From contig JAMOOQ010000012.1 in NCBI GenBank assembly GCA_027100635.1, positions 1 through 64,000 on the forward strand: DNA of 64,000 nucleotides, written 5' to 3'. The notes below the pieces were generated by a model. The model worked only from the letters and a program-made list of their open reading frames with translations. It ran no database searches and was not told the DNA's origin. The stretch's first letter is position 1; each line of letters opens with the position of its first letter. Positions 34,736-44,236 of this stretch are shown here, piece by piece. A program made the translations under genes and the position numbers. The stretch comes from Campylobacteraceae bacterium (lineage in GTDB: Bacteria > Campylobacterota > Campylobacteria > Campylobacterales > Sulfurovaceae).

Positions 34736-37723
34736 TTTAAAATAATTTATAACTGTAGCAATTATGTCATCGTCATCTTTGCTATTAGACTTTAACACTA
34801 ATCTATCTTTTGATTCATCCATAAATTCAATAAATATATTATCGTTATAGCTTGATATCCTACTTATATTTTTACTTGATGCTAAAACTTTAATAATAAT
34901 AGTATCTAAAAACTGTCTTGTAATTATATCAATTTTCCCAAACCTATCTTCTATCTCAATAGCTATCTCATGAACTTCTAGTGTAGTTTCACAAAGTGAT
35001 AATCTTCTATAAAGCTCTAATCTTAATCTATCTTCTGTAATAAGTTCTTCATTTAAATATGCATTAATTGATAATTTTATCTCTGCAAAACTAATATTGT
35101 CCTCTTTAGTTCCATTAATCACTTTAATTGCATCTTCAAGCATTCTAATATATAATGCGTAACCTATCTGCTTAATATGACCACTTTGAGCCTCTCCAAT
35201 AATATTTCCACCACCACGAATCTCTAAATCATGAAAAGCCAAAGATGCACCACTTCCAAGTTCTGAGTTAGATTCAAGAGCGATAAGTCGTTTTTTTGCA
35301 CTTTCTGGTAAAGAATCTTTATCTTCAACTAAAAAGTAACAATATCCCTCTTTATCACCTCTTCCTACTCTTCCACGAAGTTGATGCAAATCGGCTATTC
35401 CAAACTTATCAGAACCCTCAATTATCATACTGTTTACTTTTGGAAGATGAATACCTGATTCAACAATGGAGGTACTAAGCATCAAATCATACTCACCATT
35501 TTCAAATTTTATCATCTCATCTTCTGTAACAGTTGCTGATACTTTTGAGTGTAAAATTGTAATACGAAGTTTTGGTAAAATAGAGAGTAAATCTCTTTTT
35601 TTATCTTCTATCCCTGCAATTGAATTATAAACATAAAAAAGTTGTCCACCTCGTCTTAATTCTCTTAAAATCGCCTCTTTAACAATCTTTTCATCATAAC
35701 TTTTAACAAAAGTTCTTACCCCTTGTCTTTTAGTTGGTGGAGTCAAAATCTCTGAAAAAGTTTTTATTTGAGATAGTGCAAGATTTAAACTTCGTGGAAT
35801 AGGTGTTGCACTCATACTTAATAGATGCACATTAATAGCCATCTCTTTTAAAGTCTCTTTTTGCTTTACCCCAAACTTATGCTCTTCATCTATAATCACT
35901 AATGCAAGATTTTTAAATTTAGCTTTTAGTAAAGCGTGAGTTCCTATCGCCAAATCTATATCTCCATTTTCAAGTGCTTTTAGATTTTCTCTTTTTGTTT
36001 TGGCAGTTGAAAATCTATCAATTTTAGCAATTTTAATATCATATTTATCAAATCTCTCTTTAAGACTTTTATAATGTTGAGAGCTTAAAAGTGTGGTTGG
36101 AGCAATCATCATAGCTTGATAACCATTTTTAATTGCCATAAATATTGCATTCATCGCAACTTCTGTTTTTCCAAATCCAACATCTGCACTAAGAAGTCTA
36201 TCCATCATCCGTCCAGAGTTCATCTCTTGGAGCATATCATCTATAGCTTTTTTCTGGTCTAAAGTGTGAATAAACCCAGCCTCATTTATAAAAATCTCTT
36301 GTTCCTCTTGATGATTATTTAATAAAATTCCTTTTTTAAGATGCCTTTGAGCAGATAAATTTATAATTTGTGATGCTATTGCAAATAGTTTATCTTTTAC
36401 TTTACCTTTAAGTTTTTTAAAACTAGCTTTTCCTAATTTATCAACCACAGGTAAAACTCCACCTTCGCTCACAAATCTATCGATAACCTCTAAAGAACTA
36501 ACAGGAACAAGCAATGTATCATCATTTTGATATTTAATAACCACAAACTCACTTGTTGCTCCAAGAATCTCTCGTTTTTCTATCGCTTGAAAAAATCCAA
36601 CTCCATAATTCTCATGAACCACAAAGTCACCATTTTTAAGTTCATCTAAAACAATAGAAGCCCGTTTAACTCTTTTTTGTTTAATAGGTTTGTTTAGTGA
36701 TAAGATTAGCTTTTTCTTGCCAATAATATTAACTATTCCATCTTGATAAATAAACTCTATATTCTTAAAAGAATCAAGTTCACTACCTCTTACAATGCTC
36801 TCATTTCTTGCAATTATAATAATTTGTTTATCTTGATGAGAATTAATTATTTTATTATATTGAGTAGAAATTATATCACTATACTCTTTTGCCTTTGGGA
36901 TTATTGCAATAGTATTAAAACTTTCTCTATTTATCATTGGAGTATCAAGAGAGTAAATTTCATCTAATTCATTAACTAAGCTATCTGCATATACACAATT
37001 AAAGGAATCCAAATAGTTTTCGCTAAGTTGATTTAAAAGCCAAAATCCAACACTATGAATATCTTTTACAAAAACATCAAATCTACTATTTTCAACTCTT
37101 AATTTTAATTCATTATTCTCATCTTGAGTTAAATCCAATAGAGCAGGAATAATATTAATATCTTCTAATTCTATTGGAATACTTTTTTGAGTATCTTGAT
37201 TAAACTTTCTAATACTCTCTATCTCATTATCAAATAAAGATATACGATATGGACTAGAACTATCTATTGGAAATATATCAATAATATCTCCACGAAATGA
37301 TACTTCACCTTTTGCTGTTACAATATCAACAAAATAATATCCCCATCTATATAGTTTATCTTTTAGATTTATCAGATTAACTGTTTGGGCAAATTCAAGT
37401 TTTTCTATACTAAAATATTGTTTTTTAGGAAATTTAAAAAGTAAAGTTCTGATTGGAGAGATAATCAACTTTTTATCACTAGAGCTTTTATAAAAATTTG
37501 ATAAAGAGGATAATAGTTTATATATATCATCTTGATATACTCTTAAATCATCTCCAAAAGATAATCTAATATCAGGAAGAGTAAAAACATCATACTTTAA
37601 AATATTTGCTACACTTAATATAGAGGAGGTATCTGAATCATTTTTACAAATTATAAGTTGAGAGTTGTTTTTTAATAGAGTATCTAAAGAGTTTAGATAC
37701 TCATATATATCACTTTGATACAT
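34724..37723 (-). CDS. mfd: Transcription-repair coupling factor Mfd
   Basis: DNA translocase that removes stalled RNA polymerase and recruits UvrA. 999 residues, short N-terminus as in Campylobacterota. Seen: RNA-polymerase-interacting domain (NGDFVVHENYGVGFFQAI), Walker A LSADVGFGKTEVAMNA, DEEH box VIIDEEHKFGVKQKE, SATPIPRSLNLAL and LRGRVGRGDKEGYCYFL. Its last codons and stop (IQG then TAA) lie in a palindromic repeat, so the C-terminus may be altered. It lies next to a bactofilin, as in H. pylori. Confidence 0.96.
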   Translation of the reverse strand: MYQSDIYEYLNSLDTLLKNNSQLIICKNDSDTSSILSVANILKYDVFTLPDIRLSFGDDLRVYQDDIYKLLSSLSNFYKSSSDKKLIISPIRTLLFKFPKKQYFSIEKLEFAQTVNLINLKDKLYRWGYYFVDIVTAKGEVSFRGDIIDIFPIDSSSPYRISLFDNEIESIRKFNQDTQKSIPIELEDINIIPALLDLTQDENNELKLRVENSRFDVFVKDIHSVGFWLLNQLSENYLDSFNCVYADSLVNELDEIYSLDTPMINRESFNTIAIIPKAKEYSDIISTQYNKIINSHQDKQIIIIARNESIVRGSELDSFKNIEFIYQDGIVNIIGKKKLILSLNKPIKQKRVKRASIVLDELKNGDFVVHENYGVGFFQAIEKREILGATSEFVVIKYQNDDTLLVPVSSLEVIDRFVSEGGVLPVVDKLGKASFKKLKGKVKDKLFAIASQIINLSAQRHLKKGILLNNHQEEQEIFINEAGFIHTLDQKKAIDDMLQEMNSGRMMDRLLSADVGFGKTEVAMNAIFMAIKNGYQAMMIAPTTLLSSQHYKSLKERFDKYDIKIAKIDRFSTAKTKRENLKALENGDIDLAIGTHALLKAKFKNLALVIIDEEHKFGVKQKETLKEMAINVHLLSMSATPIPRSLNLALSQIKTFSEILTPPTKRQGVRTFVKSYDEKIVKEAILRELRRGGQLFYVYNSIAGIEDKKRDLLSILPKLRITILHSKVSATVTEDEMIKFENGEYDLMLSTSIVESGIHLPKVNSMIIEGSDKFGIADLHQLRGRVGRGDKEGYCYFLVEDKDSLPESAKKRLIALESNSELGSGASLAFHDLEIRGGGNIIGEAQSGHIKQIGYALYIRMLEDAIKVINGTKEDNISFAEIKLSINAYLNEELITEDRLRLELYRRLSLCETTLEVHEIAIEIEDRFGKIDIITRQFLDTIIIKVLASSKNISRISSYNDNIFIEFMDESKDRLVLKSNSKDDDDIIATVINYFKIQG

Positions 37724-37732
37724 TAGATGATT

Positions 37733-38134
37733 TTACTCATCAGTACTTTTACTTTGAGGTTGAACCTCTAATTTAAGAATATCATCTTTAATAATTCTGC
37801 TTTCACCTTCAAAAATACCATTTGGCTCAATAATTACATTTTTTACATGAATCTCACCAAACACTACACCTGTCGGTAAAATATCAATTGAATCACCTCT
37901 ATATTCACCCTTAAATTGTCCTGCAACCACCATTCTATCAGCATGAATCTCTCCAGTAACATTACCAGTTTTTCCAATAATAACCTCTGCTGATGTAATT
38001 AAAGAACCATCAAACTCACCATTGATATGAATATCATTTTCACAGTTTATTTCACCCTTGATTTTTGCTCCAAGACTAATAATACTTGCTGATAGTTGCC
38101 CACCATTTTTACTATTTTTTCCTATAAATGCCAT
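37733..38134 (-). CDS. Bactofilin (CcmA-like)
   Basis: 133 residues of beta-helix repeats: GEINCENDIHINGEFDGSL, GKTGNVTGEIHADRMVV, GVVFGEIHVKNVIIEPNG. Bactofilins polymerise and, as CcmA in H. pylori, scaffold curvature of the cell wall. Ten bases before mfd on the same strand. The peptidoglycan peptidase partner (Csd1-like) seen in H. pylori is not next to it here. Confidence 0.92.
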   Translation of the reverse strand: MAFIGKNSKNGGQLSASIISLGAKIKGEINCENDIHINGEFDGSLITSAEVIIGKTGNVTGEIHADRMVVAGQFKGEYRGDSIDILPTGVVFGEIHVKNVIIEPNGIFEGESRIIKDDILKLEVQPQSKSTDE

Positions 38135-38198
38135 TTTTATATCTCCTACTTAAAATATTATCATTATTATATCCAACTTTTACTACAGAATATATAAA

Positions 38199-39461
38199 CT
38201 ATTTCTCTATCCTAATCATTGCTATGTTTTCATCAACTCCATTTAGTTTAGCTAAATCATTAATTGCATTTTGAATATCTTTCTCTTTACAAGTATGAGT
38301 CGTAAAAAGTACATTTGCTTTATTTTCGTTTGAAGATGGTTTTTGAAGCATAGATTCTATAGAGATATTAAATTCACCCAATAGTGAAGAGATAGAAGCA
38401 AGTACTCCGCTCTCGTCATCAACCTCTAATCTAATATAATATTTTGATGTTATCTCATCTTTATTAAGAAGTTTTAGACCACTCTCTAAACTTTTTTTAT
38501 ATCCAAGCATTGGTCCTTGATTACCTCTTGCAATATCAATAATATCAGAAATTACAGCACTAGCAGTTGCATCTCCACCAGCTCCTGGACCATAATACAT
38601 AGTCTCACCAACTCTATCACCCACAACTGTAATAGCATTCATAACACCATCAACTTTTGCAATCATACTCTCTTGTGGAATAAGTGTTGAGTGAACTCTA
38701 AGTTCTACACCATCACCAATTTTCTTTGCAATTCCCAAAAGTTTAATCTCATAACCAAACTCTTTTGCAAACTTCACATCTGTATCTGTAATATTTTGTA
38801 TCCCCTCAATTAAAATATCTTCAGGTTTTGCATCAATTCCATAAGCAATACTTGATAATATTAAAAGTTTATGAGCAGCATCAAATCCACCAACATCAAA
38901 TGTTGGGTCAGCTTCTGCATATCCTAACTCTTGAGACTCTAAAAGAATATCATCGTATAATGCACCCTCATTAATCATTTTTGTAAGCATATAGTTACAA
39001 GTACCGTTCATTATTCCCATAATTGACTCAATATGATTTGCACTTAAACCATTTCTTAATGCTCCAATAATTGGAATTCCACCAGCAGTACTTGCTTCGT
39101 ACATAAAAGGTATATCACCTGCAAGTTCTTGAAGCTCATATCTATGATATGCTAAAAGTGCTTTATTTGCCGTTACCACAGACTTTCCATTGCTAAGAGC
39201 TTTTTTTACAATCTCATAAGGTTTTTCAACTCCACCCATAAGTTCCAGAACAATATCAATCTCAGGGTCATCCAAAATATCATTAGGATTATCACTCAAA
39301 GATATATTAACATCTCTCTTTTTGCTAAGATTATGAACTACACCATGCTTAACAATAATCTTTTTACCAGCACGAGCCTCAATAATATCACTATTTTGCT
39401 CTAATATATTTGCAACAGATTGACCCACAGTTCCAACACCGATAATACCAATTTTAATCAT
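38199..39461 (-). CDS. hom: Homoserine dehydrogenase with ACT domain
   Basis: Reduces aspartate semialdehyde to homoserine for threonine and methionine. 420 residues: NAD-binding GVGTVGQSV, catalytic region MNGTCNYMLTKM, ELGYAEADPTFDVGGFDAAHK, and a C-terminal ACT domain (YIRLEVDDESGVLASISSLL) for feedback control. The start overlaps the end of the aminotransferase gene by 8 bases. The hom-aminotransferase pair is conserved in Campylobacter. Confidence 0.96.
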   Translation of the reverse strand: MIKIGIIGVGTVGQSVANILEQNSDIIEARAGKKIIVKHGVVHNLSKKRDVNISLSDNPNDILDDPEIDIVLELMGGVEKPYEIVKKALSNGKSVVTANKALLAYHRYELQELAGDIPFMYEASTAGGIPIIGALRNGLSANHIESIMGIMNGTCNYMLTKMINEGALYDDILLESQELGYAEADPTFDVGGFDAAHKLLILSSIAYGIDAKPEDILIEGIQNITDTDVKFAKEFGYEIKLLGIAKKIGDGVELRVHSTLIPQESMIAKVDGVMNAITVVGDRVGETMYYGPGAGGDATASAVISDIIDIARGNQGPMLGYKKSLESGLKLLNKDEITSKYYIRLEVDDESGVLASISSLLGEFNISIESMLQKPSSNENKANVLFTTHTCKEKDIQNAINDLAKLNGVDENIAMIRIEK

Positions 39462-40704
39462 TATTAACTTCCTCTTTTCTTTTCTTTTCTTCTGCTAACT
39501 CTTTTAAAAATTTTTTAATATTTTTTGATGCTTGGCGAATTCTTTTTTCATTTTCAATTAAAGCAATTCTTACATATTTGTCACCATATTTTCCAAACCC
39601 AATACCAGGGCTAACGGCAACACCAGCTTTGACTAATAATTGTTTAGAAAATTCTAAGCTTCCCATATCTCTTGCAATCTCTGGAATTTTTGCCCATATA
39701 AACATAGTTGCATTTGGAGTACTAAGCTCCCATCCTGCTTTTGCAAATGATTCAATCATCACATCTCTTCTTTTTCTATAACGAGGGATAATTTGCTCTT
39801 TTGGAATATAATTATGCTCATCTAAAGCAACGGTAGCAGCTACTTGAATGGGGGTAAACATACCATAATCTAACCATGATTTGATGCTTTGTAATGCTCC
39901 AATCAATTTTTTATTTCCAACTATAAATCCAACTCTCCATCCAGCCATATTATAGCTTTTTGATAAAGTATAAGATTCAACTGCCACATCTTTTGCACCC
40001 TTAACCTCTAAAATAGAAGGTGTTGTATATCCATCAAATGTAATATCAGCATAAGCAATATCTGAGATAATATAAAATCTTTGCTCTTTTGCTATTGCAA
40101 CTAATCGCTCATAAAATTGAGGAGTTACCGTAGCTGTTGTTGGATTATGAGGAAAGTTTACTACCAAAAATTTTGCTCTTGGAACAGAGTTATCTAATGC
40201 ATCTAAAAGATTTTCAAAAAATTTATTTTCATCAACTTCAAATGTATCTTCATCAAAGATCAATTGCATCTTTTCAACACTAGCTCCAGCTAAAATAAAT
40301 GCTTGTGAATGGATTGGATAAGTAGGATCTGGAACAATTGCTACATCACCAGGGTTTGATATAGCTTGAACCAGATGAACATAACCCTCTTTACTTCCCA
40401 TTGTTGCAACAACTTCTGTATCAGGATTTAAAATTACACCATATTTTCTTTTATACCATTTTGTCATAGCAAGTCTAAGTTTATAAATACCTTTACTTGC
40501 ACTATATCCATGAGTTTTATTTCTATTTGCTGTTTCACATAATTTATTAATAATCGGTGCAGGAGTTGGTGCATCAGGATTTCCCATAGAAAAATCTATA
40601 ATATCCTCTCCCGATCTTCTTGCAGACATTTTTAAATCATTTATTTGTGCAAAAATATATTTTGGCAATCTATTTATTTTATCAAACTGTATCTCATCAA
40701 ACAT
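39454..40704 (-). CDS. PLP-dependent class I/II aminotransferase (AlaC/DapL-like)
   Basis: 416 residues, fold type I. PLP lysine in SYTLSKSYNMAGWRVGF, SMGNPDAPTP near the N-terminus, VNFPHNPTTATV, and R in YVRIALIE near the C-terminus. Epsilonproteobacterial homologues are annotated as LL-diaminopimelate or alanine-type aminotransferase. The exact substrate is not fixed by the sequence. The operon with hom suggests aspartate-family metabolism. A Lys/Glu-rich tail ends the protein. Confidence 0.88.
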   Translation of the reverse strand: MFDEIQFDKINRLPKYIFAQINDLKMSARRSGEDIIDFSMGNPDAPTPAPIINKLCETANRNKTHGYSASKGIYKLRLAMTKWYKRKYGVILNPDTEVVATMGSKEGYVHLVQAISNPGDVAIVPDPTYPIHSQAFILAGASVEKMQLIFDEDTFEVDENKFFENLLDALDNSVPRAKFLVVNFPHNPTTATVTPQFYERLVAIAKEQRFYIISDIAYADITFDGYTTPSILEVKGAKDVAVESYTLSKSYNMAGWRVGFIVGNKKLIGALQSIKSWLDYGMFTPIQVAATVALDEHNYIPKEQIIPRYRKRRDVMIESFAKAGWELSTPNATMFIWAKIPEIARDMGSLEFSKQLLVKAGVAVSPGIGFGKYGDKYVRIALIENEKRIRQASKNIKKFLKELAEEKKRKEEVNND

Positions 40705-40736
40705 TATATATATCCTTTTTTAATCTCTTTTATCTT

Positions 40737-41675
40737 TTACCAAACTCTGTATCCACCTAAAGATTTATACTCTTTTTTAGTAACTTCGGCTACACCATCT
40801 TTATCAATTTTAAAATAGATTGTATTTTTAACTTCGTAACTTGTAGTTATATTATTATCATTAAAATCAAAATTTGCATCTCTTGTCATTAAAAGCCAGT
40901 TACTATTTTTTACATCAAAAGTATAGCTTTGTGTTCTTTTATATGATCTATGCCATTTTTTTGTTGTATTTATAAAACCAAACCACATTTTTTTATGAGG
41001 GATTAGCTCAATACTCTCTCTAATATTTTCAACAACAAGAGGAGTTATAGTCTCTGTTAAGTTTATATCACTTAGATTCTTATCATCTACCTTATCATCT
41101 ACCACTTCAGAAATAGAACTATTTAACTCTATCTCAATACTCTTTTTTTTATCTTCAACTTTATCAACCGTTAATGTTATATTACTCTCTACAATTGGTA
41201 ATACACTTTTATTTAAAATAGTAGTAGATATATTTTTTTCTATATTAAAGAATGGTTCTAGCTCAGAGAATTGATTAAAATTCTTCTTATAATAGTTTTC
41301 ATATATATACCATGCACCATATATAAGACTAAATACTATAATCCAAGAGAATAAATTTGATGAACTATTATTTAAAGAGCTATCTTCTAGTGGCTCACAA
41401 AGAAGTGTTTGATATTCTGAAAGGCTCTTATTTACATTAAACTCTTCTCTTATATTACTTTTTAGATCAGTTAAATCAATATCATATTCTCTCTCTAAAA
41501 TAGTTACAAAACCTATAGTTTTTATCTTAGTAAAACCTATATAGTCACCCTCTACAAATTTTTTTAAACTCTCTAATGAGATATTGGTTTTAGTTGAAAC
41601 ACTATTAATACCATAACTATTTATTATATCAATAACACTTTTAATACTACTATCTTTGTTATTCTCTTCTTGCAT
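40737..41675 (-). CDS. RodZ-like single-pass membrane protein of unknown function
   Basis: 312 residues. N-terminal part (about 10-75) is helical and resembles a degenerate RodZ HTH domain (SLESLKKFVEGDYIGFTKI, GFVTILEREYDIDLTDL). One membrane helix at about 108-127 (LFSWIIVFSLIYGAWYIYE), and a periplasmic region with a linker and a beta-rich C-terminal domain ending SLGGYRVW. The gene overlaps the SpoU methylase by 17 bases. Campylobacter has a membrane protein gene at the same place, so this position is conserved. A cell-shape role is inference. Confidence 0.65.
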   Translation of the reverse strand: MQEENNKDSSIKSVIDIINSYGINSVSTKTNISLESLKKFVEGDYIGFTKIKTIGFVTILEREYDIDLTDLKSNIREEFNVNKSLSEYQTLLCEPLEDSSLNNSSSNLFSWIIVFSLIYGAWYIYENYYKKNFNQFSELEPFFNIEKNISTTILNKSVLPIVESNITLTVDKVEDKKKSIEIELNSSISEVVDDKVDDKNLSDINLTETITPLVVENIRESIELIPHKKMWFGFINTTKKWHRSYKRTQSYTFDVKNSNWLLMTRDANFDFNDNNITTSYEVKNTIYFKIDKDGVAEVTKKEYKSLGGYRVW

Positions 41676-42348
41676 TACCTATCCTATCAATTAAAATTGC
41701 TCCTGCAACACTAACATTTAAAGAGTCAAACTCTCTTTTCATTTTTATAGATACAAAATTATCTATTTTTGTTTTTACTTTTTTAGAGAGACCATCACCC
41801 TCTGAACCTAAGACTAAAAGTTTTTTATCTGCACATTCACACTCTTTTATATCTACTCCATTACTTGAAGCACCATAACTTTTAAAACCAATTTGAGAAA
41901 GTTCATTTAAATCATCTAATATATTTTTAGATAACATAAAAGGCATATCTAATAAAGCTCCAGAACTAGTCCTTGTAATTGCTCCATAATTCAACTGTTT
42001 TACTCCAGAAGCAATGATAGCATCAACACCAAGAGCATAAGCAGTTCTTACAATAGCACCAATATTTCCAACATCAGTTAAACTATCTAAAATAACTATA
42101 AATTTACCATACTTTATATCTTCAAAATTACTTTGTTGAAATTCATCTATTTCAATCAAAATACCCTGATGATTTCCACCCTTACTTTTTGCTTGAGCCC
42201 ATTTATTCTCTAAAAATTTTATTTTTGGTCTATATTTATCAAAAATATCTTGAGGAAGAATACCTTGTTTTGATAAAAAAATCGTTTTTATTTTATTTTC
42301 ATGCTTACTTAGTGCGTAGAGGCATACTTGTTTTCCATATATTATCAT
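41659..42348 (-). CDS. SpoU-type RNA 2'-O-ribose methyltransferase (TrmH/RlmB family)
   Basis: 229 residues with the SPOUT knot: ILDSLTDVGNIGAIVRTAYALGVD (motif 1), LVLGSEGDGLSKKVK (motif 2) and SLNVSVAGAILI (motif 3). It methylates a ribose in rRNA or tRNA. RlmB (G2251 of 23S rRNA) is the most likely, but the target cannot be read from the sequence. It overlaps the following membrane-protein gene. Confidence 0.9.
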   Translation of the reverse strand: MIIYGKQVCLYALSKHENKIKTIFLSKQGILPQDIFDKYRPKIKFLENKWAQAKSKGGNHQGILIEIDEFQQSNFEDIKYGKFIVILDSLTDVGNIGAIVRTAYALGVDAIIASGVKQLNYGAITRTSSGALLDMPFMLSKNILDDLNELSQIGFKSYGASSNGVDIKECECADKKLLVLGSEGDGLSKKVKTKIDNFVSIKMKREFDSLNVSVAGAILIDRIGNARRE

Positions 42349-42384
42349 AAAGATATTTTATCAAAATTTTGCTGTATATATAGT

Positions 42385-43197
42385 CTATTTTTGAATAAGT
42401 TTATTATATAATTCTTTAATACTCTTTCCAGTTAATCGTGATAAAAGTTTTGCTTTTATTTTTGGGGGAATATCAAAATTAATAATATCATCATATACCA
42501 AGACTTTTTGTTCCTCATCTTTTGCTCTAATAATAACAACCCACTCACCTCTTATATTTATAGATTGAAACTCTTCTAATAAGTATTTTGCATTATTCCT
42601 ATAATATGTTTGAAATTTCTTAGTAAGCTCTTTTGCTAAAAACAGTTCTCTAGTTTCATCTATCTCAACAATTTCAGTTAAAAGTTTTAATAATCTATGA
42701 GGAGATTCATAAAGGATTGCATTTGTTTTAGAATTTAAGGCTTTAATAAGAGCATCTCTTCTATTTGTCCCTTTATGTGGTAAAAATGCAAAAAATGTAA
42801 ATTCACCCTCTTTAAATCCACTAGCTGCATAAGCTGTTGTTAGTGCATTTGCACCAGGGAGAACATCATATTTAATATCGTTTTCTTGACAATGTTCAAC
42901 TAATATTTCACCTGGGTCTGAGATAACTGGCATACCAGCATCCGAAACATAAATAACTTTTAAATCTGTTAACTTATCTGATATTTCTAATAGTCTATCT
43001 TGACCATTATGTTCATTAAATGATATAAAATCTACATTAGGATATTTAAGATTAAATCTTGATTCAAGCAGTCTAAGTAATCTTTTAGTTTCTCTTGTAT
43101 CTTCGCATAAAATAAGTTCAGCTTCTTCAAAAAGCTTTATAGCACGAATAGTAATATCTTGGGGATTTCCAATTGGGGTTGGTACAAATGTTAGCAT
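42385..43197 (-). CDS. rsmI: 16S rRNA C1402 ribose 2'-O-methyltransferase (RsmI)
   Basis: 270 residues, tetrapyrrole-methylase fold. Seen: TFVPTPIGNPQDITIRAI, CEDTRETKRLL, SFNEHNGQDR, YVSDAGMPVISDPGE, PGANALTTAYAASGF and LYESPHRLLKLL, which together define RsmI. The last 30 residues are a short helical tail. Next to SpoU methylase and rpmE, the conserved translation-related block in Campylobacter. Confidence 0.96.
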   Translation of the reverse strand: MLTFVPTPIGNPQDITIRAIKLFEEAELILCEDTRETKRLLRLLESRFNLKYPNVDFISFNEHNGQDRLLEISDKLTDLKVIYVSDAGMPVISDPGEILVEHCQENDIKYDVLPGANALTTAYAASGFKEGEFTFFAFLPHKGTNRRDALIKALNSKTNAILYESPHRLLKLLTEIVEIDETRELFLAKELTKKFQTYYRNNAKYLLEEFQSINIRGEWVVIIRAKDEEQKVLVYDDIINFDIPPKIKAKLLSRLTGKSIKELYNKLIQK

Positions 43198-43227
43198 TAA
43201 TATCTCTTTTTTATAACACTATAATTC

Positions 43228-43251
43228 TATAGTACCAAGAAAGGTACTATA
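43228..43251. terminator. Hairpin between rsmI and rpmE
   Basis: Perfect stem TATAGTACC/GGTACTATA with loop AAGAAA, 11 bases past the rpmE stop. No T-run after it on the minus strand. Confidence 0.5.
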
Positions 43252-43261
43252 TAAATATAAA

Positions 43262-43462
43262 TTAAGATAATTTATATTTTTTCTTAAATTTATCAACACG
43301 ACCTGCCGCATCAACAATTTTCTCAGAACCAGTAAAAAATGGATGACATTCATTACAAATATCCACAGTCATTTTTTCTTTATTTGTCTGAATTACAAAT
43401 ATGTTTCCACATGCACAGCTTACCTGACAATCTTTAGAATCTGGGTGTATATCTTTTCTCAT
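43262..43462 (-). CDS. rpmE: Ribosomal protein L31 (zinc type)
   Basis: 66 residues from [10 protein letters not shown]. Cysteines C16, C18, C36 and C39 (CACG, CNEC) form the zinc site of the C+ type. I chose the ATG at 43462, the normal L31 start, with AAGGGA ten bases upstream. A frame extending to 43522 adds 20 residues of unlikely sequence. Confidence 0.96.
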   Translation of the reverse strand: MRKDIHPDSKDCQVSCACGNIFVIQTNKEKMTVDICNECHPFFTGSEKIVDAAGRVDKFKKKYKLS

Positions 43463-43587
43463 TATAGTTTGTCCCTTTCGATATATATTTAATAAATAGT
43501 CTGTACATTCTGATACAGACAATTTTAGAGCGTCATTATATCTAAATAGTTTTAAAATATTATAAAGAACTAAAATTGATGCTTCCT

Positions 43588-44145
43588 CTATTTACAAAAA
43601 TTAGCTAATAACCCTTCTTTTAATGCTTGATACTGCTCTTCTCCTTGATATTTTTTTACAATATATAGTCCTAAACATATTGCAGTCCCAGGTCCTTGTG
43701 ATGTGATTATATTCCCATCTTCTACCACTTTATCAGTTGAGTTGTAACCATTACTATCAATTTTATCTTCAACAGAGGGATAACATGTAAAATTATTTGC
43801 TAAAACTCCTGCTTTATCTAACGCATAAGGTGCCGCACATATAGCACTAATATCTTTACCTTTACTATTCATATCTTTTAATAAATTTTGTACTTTATCA
43901 TCTTTTGCTAATATATCCGTGCCACCCCAACCACCAGGAAGAAGTATCATATCTATATCATTGCTAGTTATTCCATCCATCACTCTATCTGCAACTATCA
44001 TAATTCCATTTGCACCTTGAACCTGCAAATTTTCTTTTACTGATGCTACAATTACTTTAATCTCTGCTCTTCTTAAAATATCAATCAAACTTACTGCTTC
44101 TATCTCTTCAAATCCTGTTGCTATTGGTATAAGTACTATTGCCAT
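43588..44145 (-). CDS. DJ-1/PfpI family protein
   Basis: 185 residues, class I glutamine-amidotransferase-like fold: [17 protein letters not shown] with the conserved Glu, [13 protein letters not shown], nucleophile C103 in [10 protein letters not shown], and [15 protein letters not shown]-1 relatives act as deglycases, chaperones or peroxide sensors. This member most resembles the YajL/ThiJ type. The exact role is unknown. Divergent from the DUF2207 gene. Confidence 0.9.
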   Translation of the reverse strand: MAIVLIPIATGFEEIEAVSLIDILRRAEIKVIVASVKENLQVQGANGIMIVADRVMDGITSNDIDMILLPGGWGGTDILAKDDKVQNLLKDMNSKGKDISAICAAPYALDKAGVLANNFTCYPSVEDKIDSNGYNSTDKVVEDGNIITSQGPGTAICLGLYIVKKYQGEEQYQALKEGLLANFCK

Positions 44146-44199
44146 ATTCTCTCCTAATTTTTAAATATTATATCTATATTTTCTTTAGATTTATTATGA

Positions 44200-44205
44200 T
44201 ATAAT
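44200..44205 (+). promoter_or_regulatory. Probable -10 box of DUF2207 gene
   Basis: GATATAATG, TATAAT box 31 bases before the ATG at 44237, preceded by TATGA. Ribosome site ACGGAGAG is six bases before the ATG. Confidence 0.45.
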
Positions 44206-44236
44206 GAAAAATTAAACTTTATATACGGAGAGTTCT

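Noticed and set aside
43463-43522. Longer N-terminus for L31
   Set aside because: The family starts at MRKDIHP, and a ribosome site lies just before the ATG at 43462.
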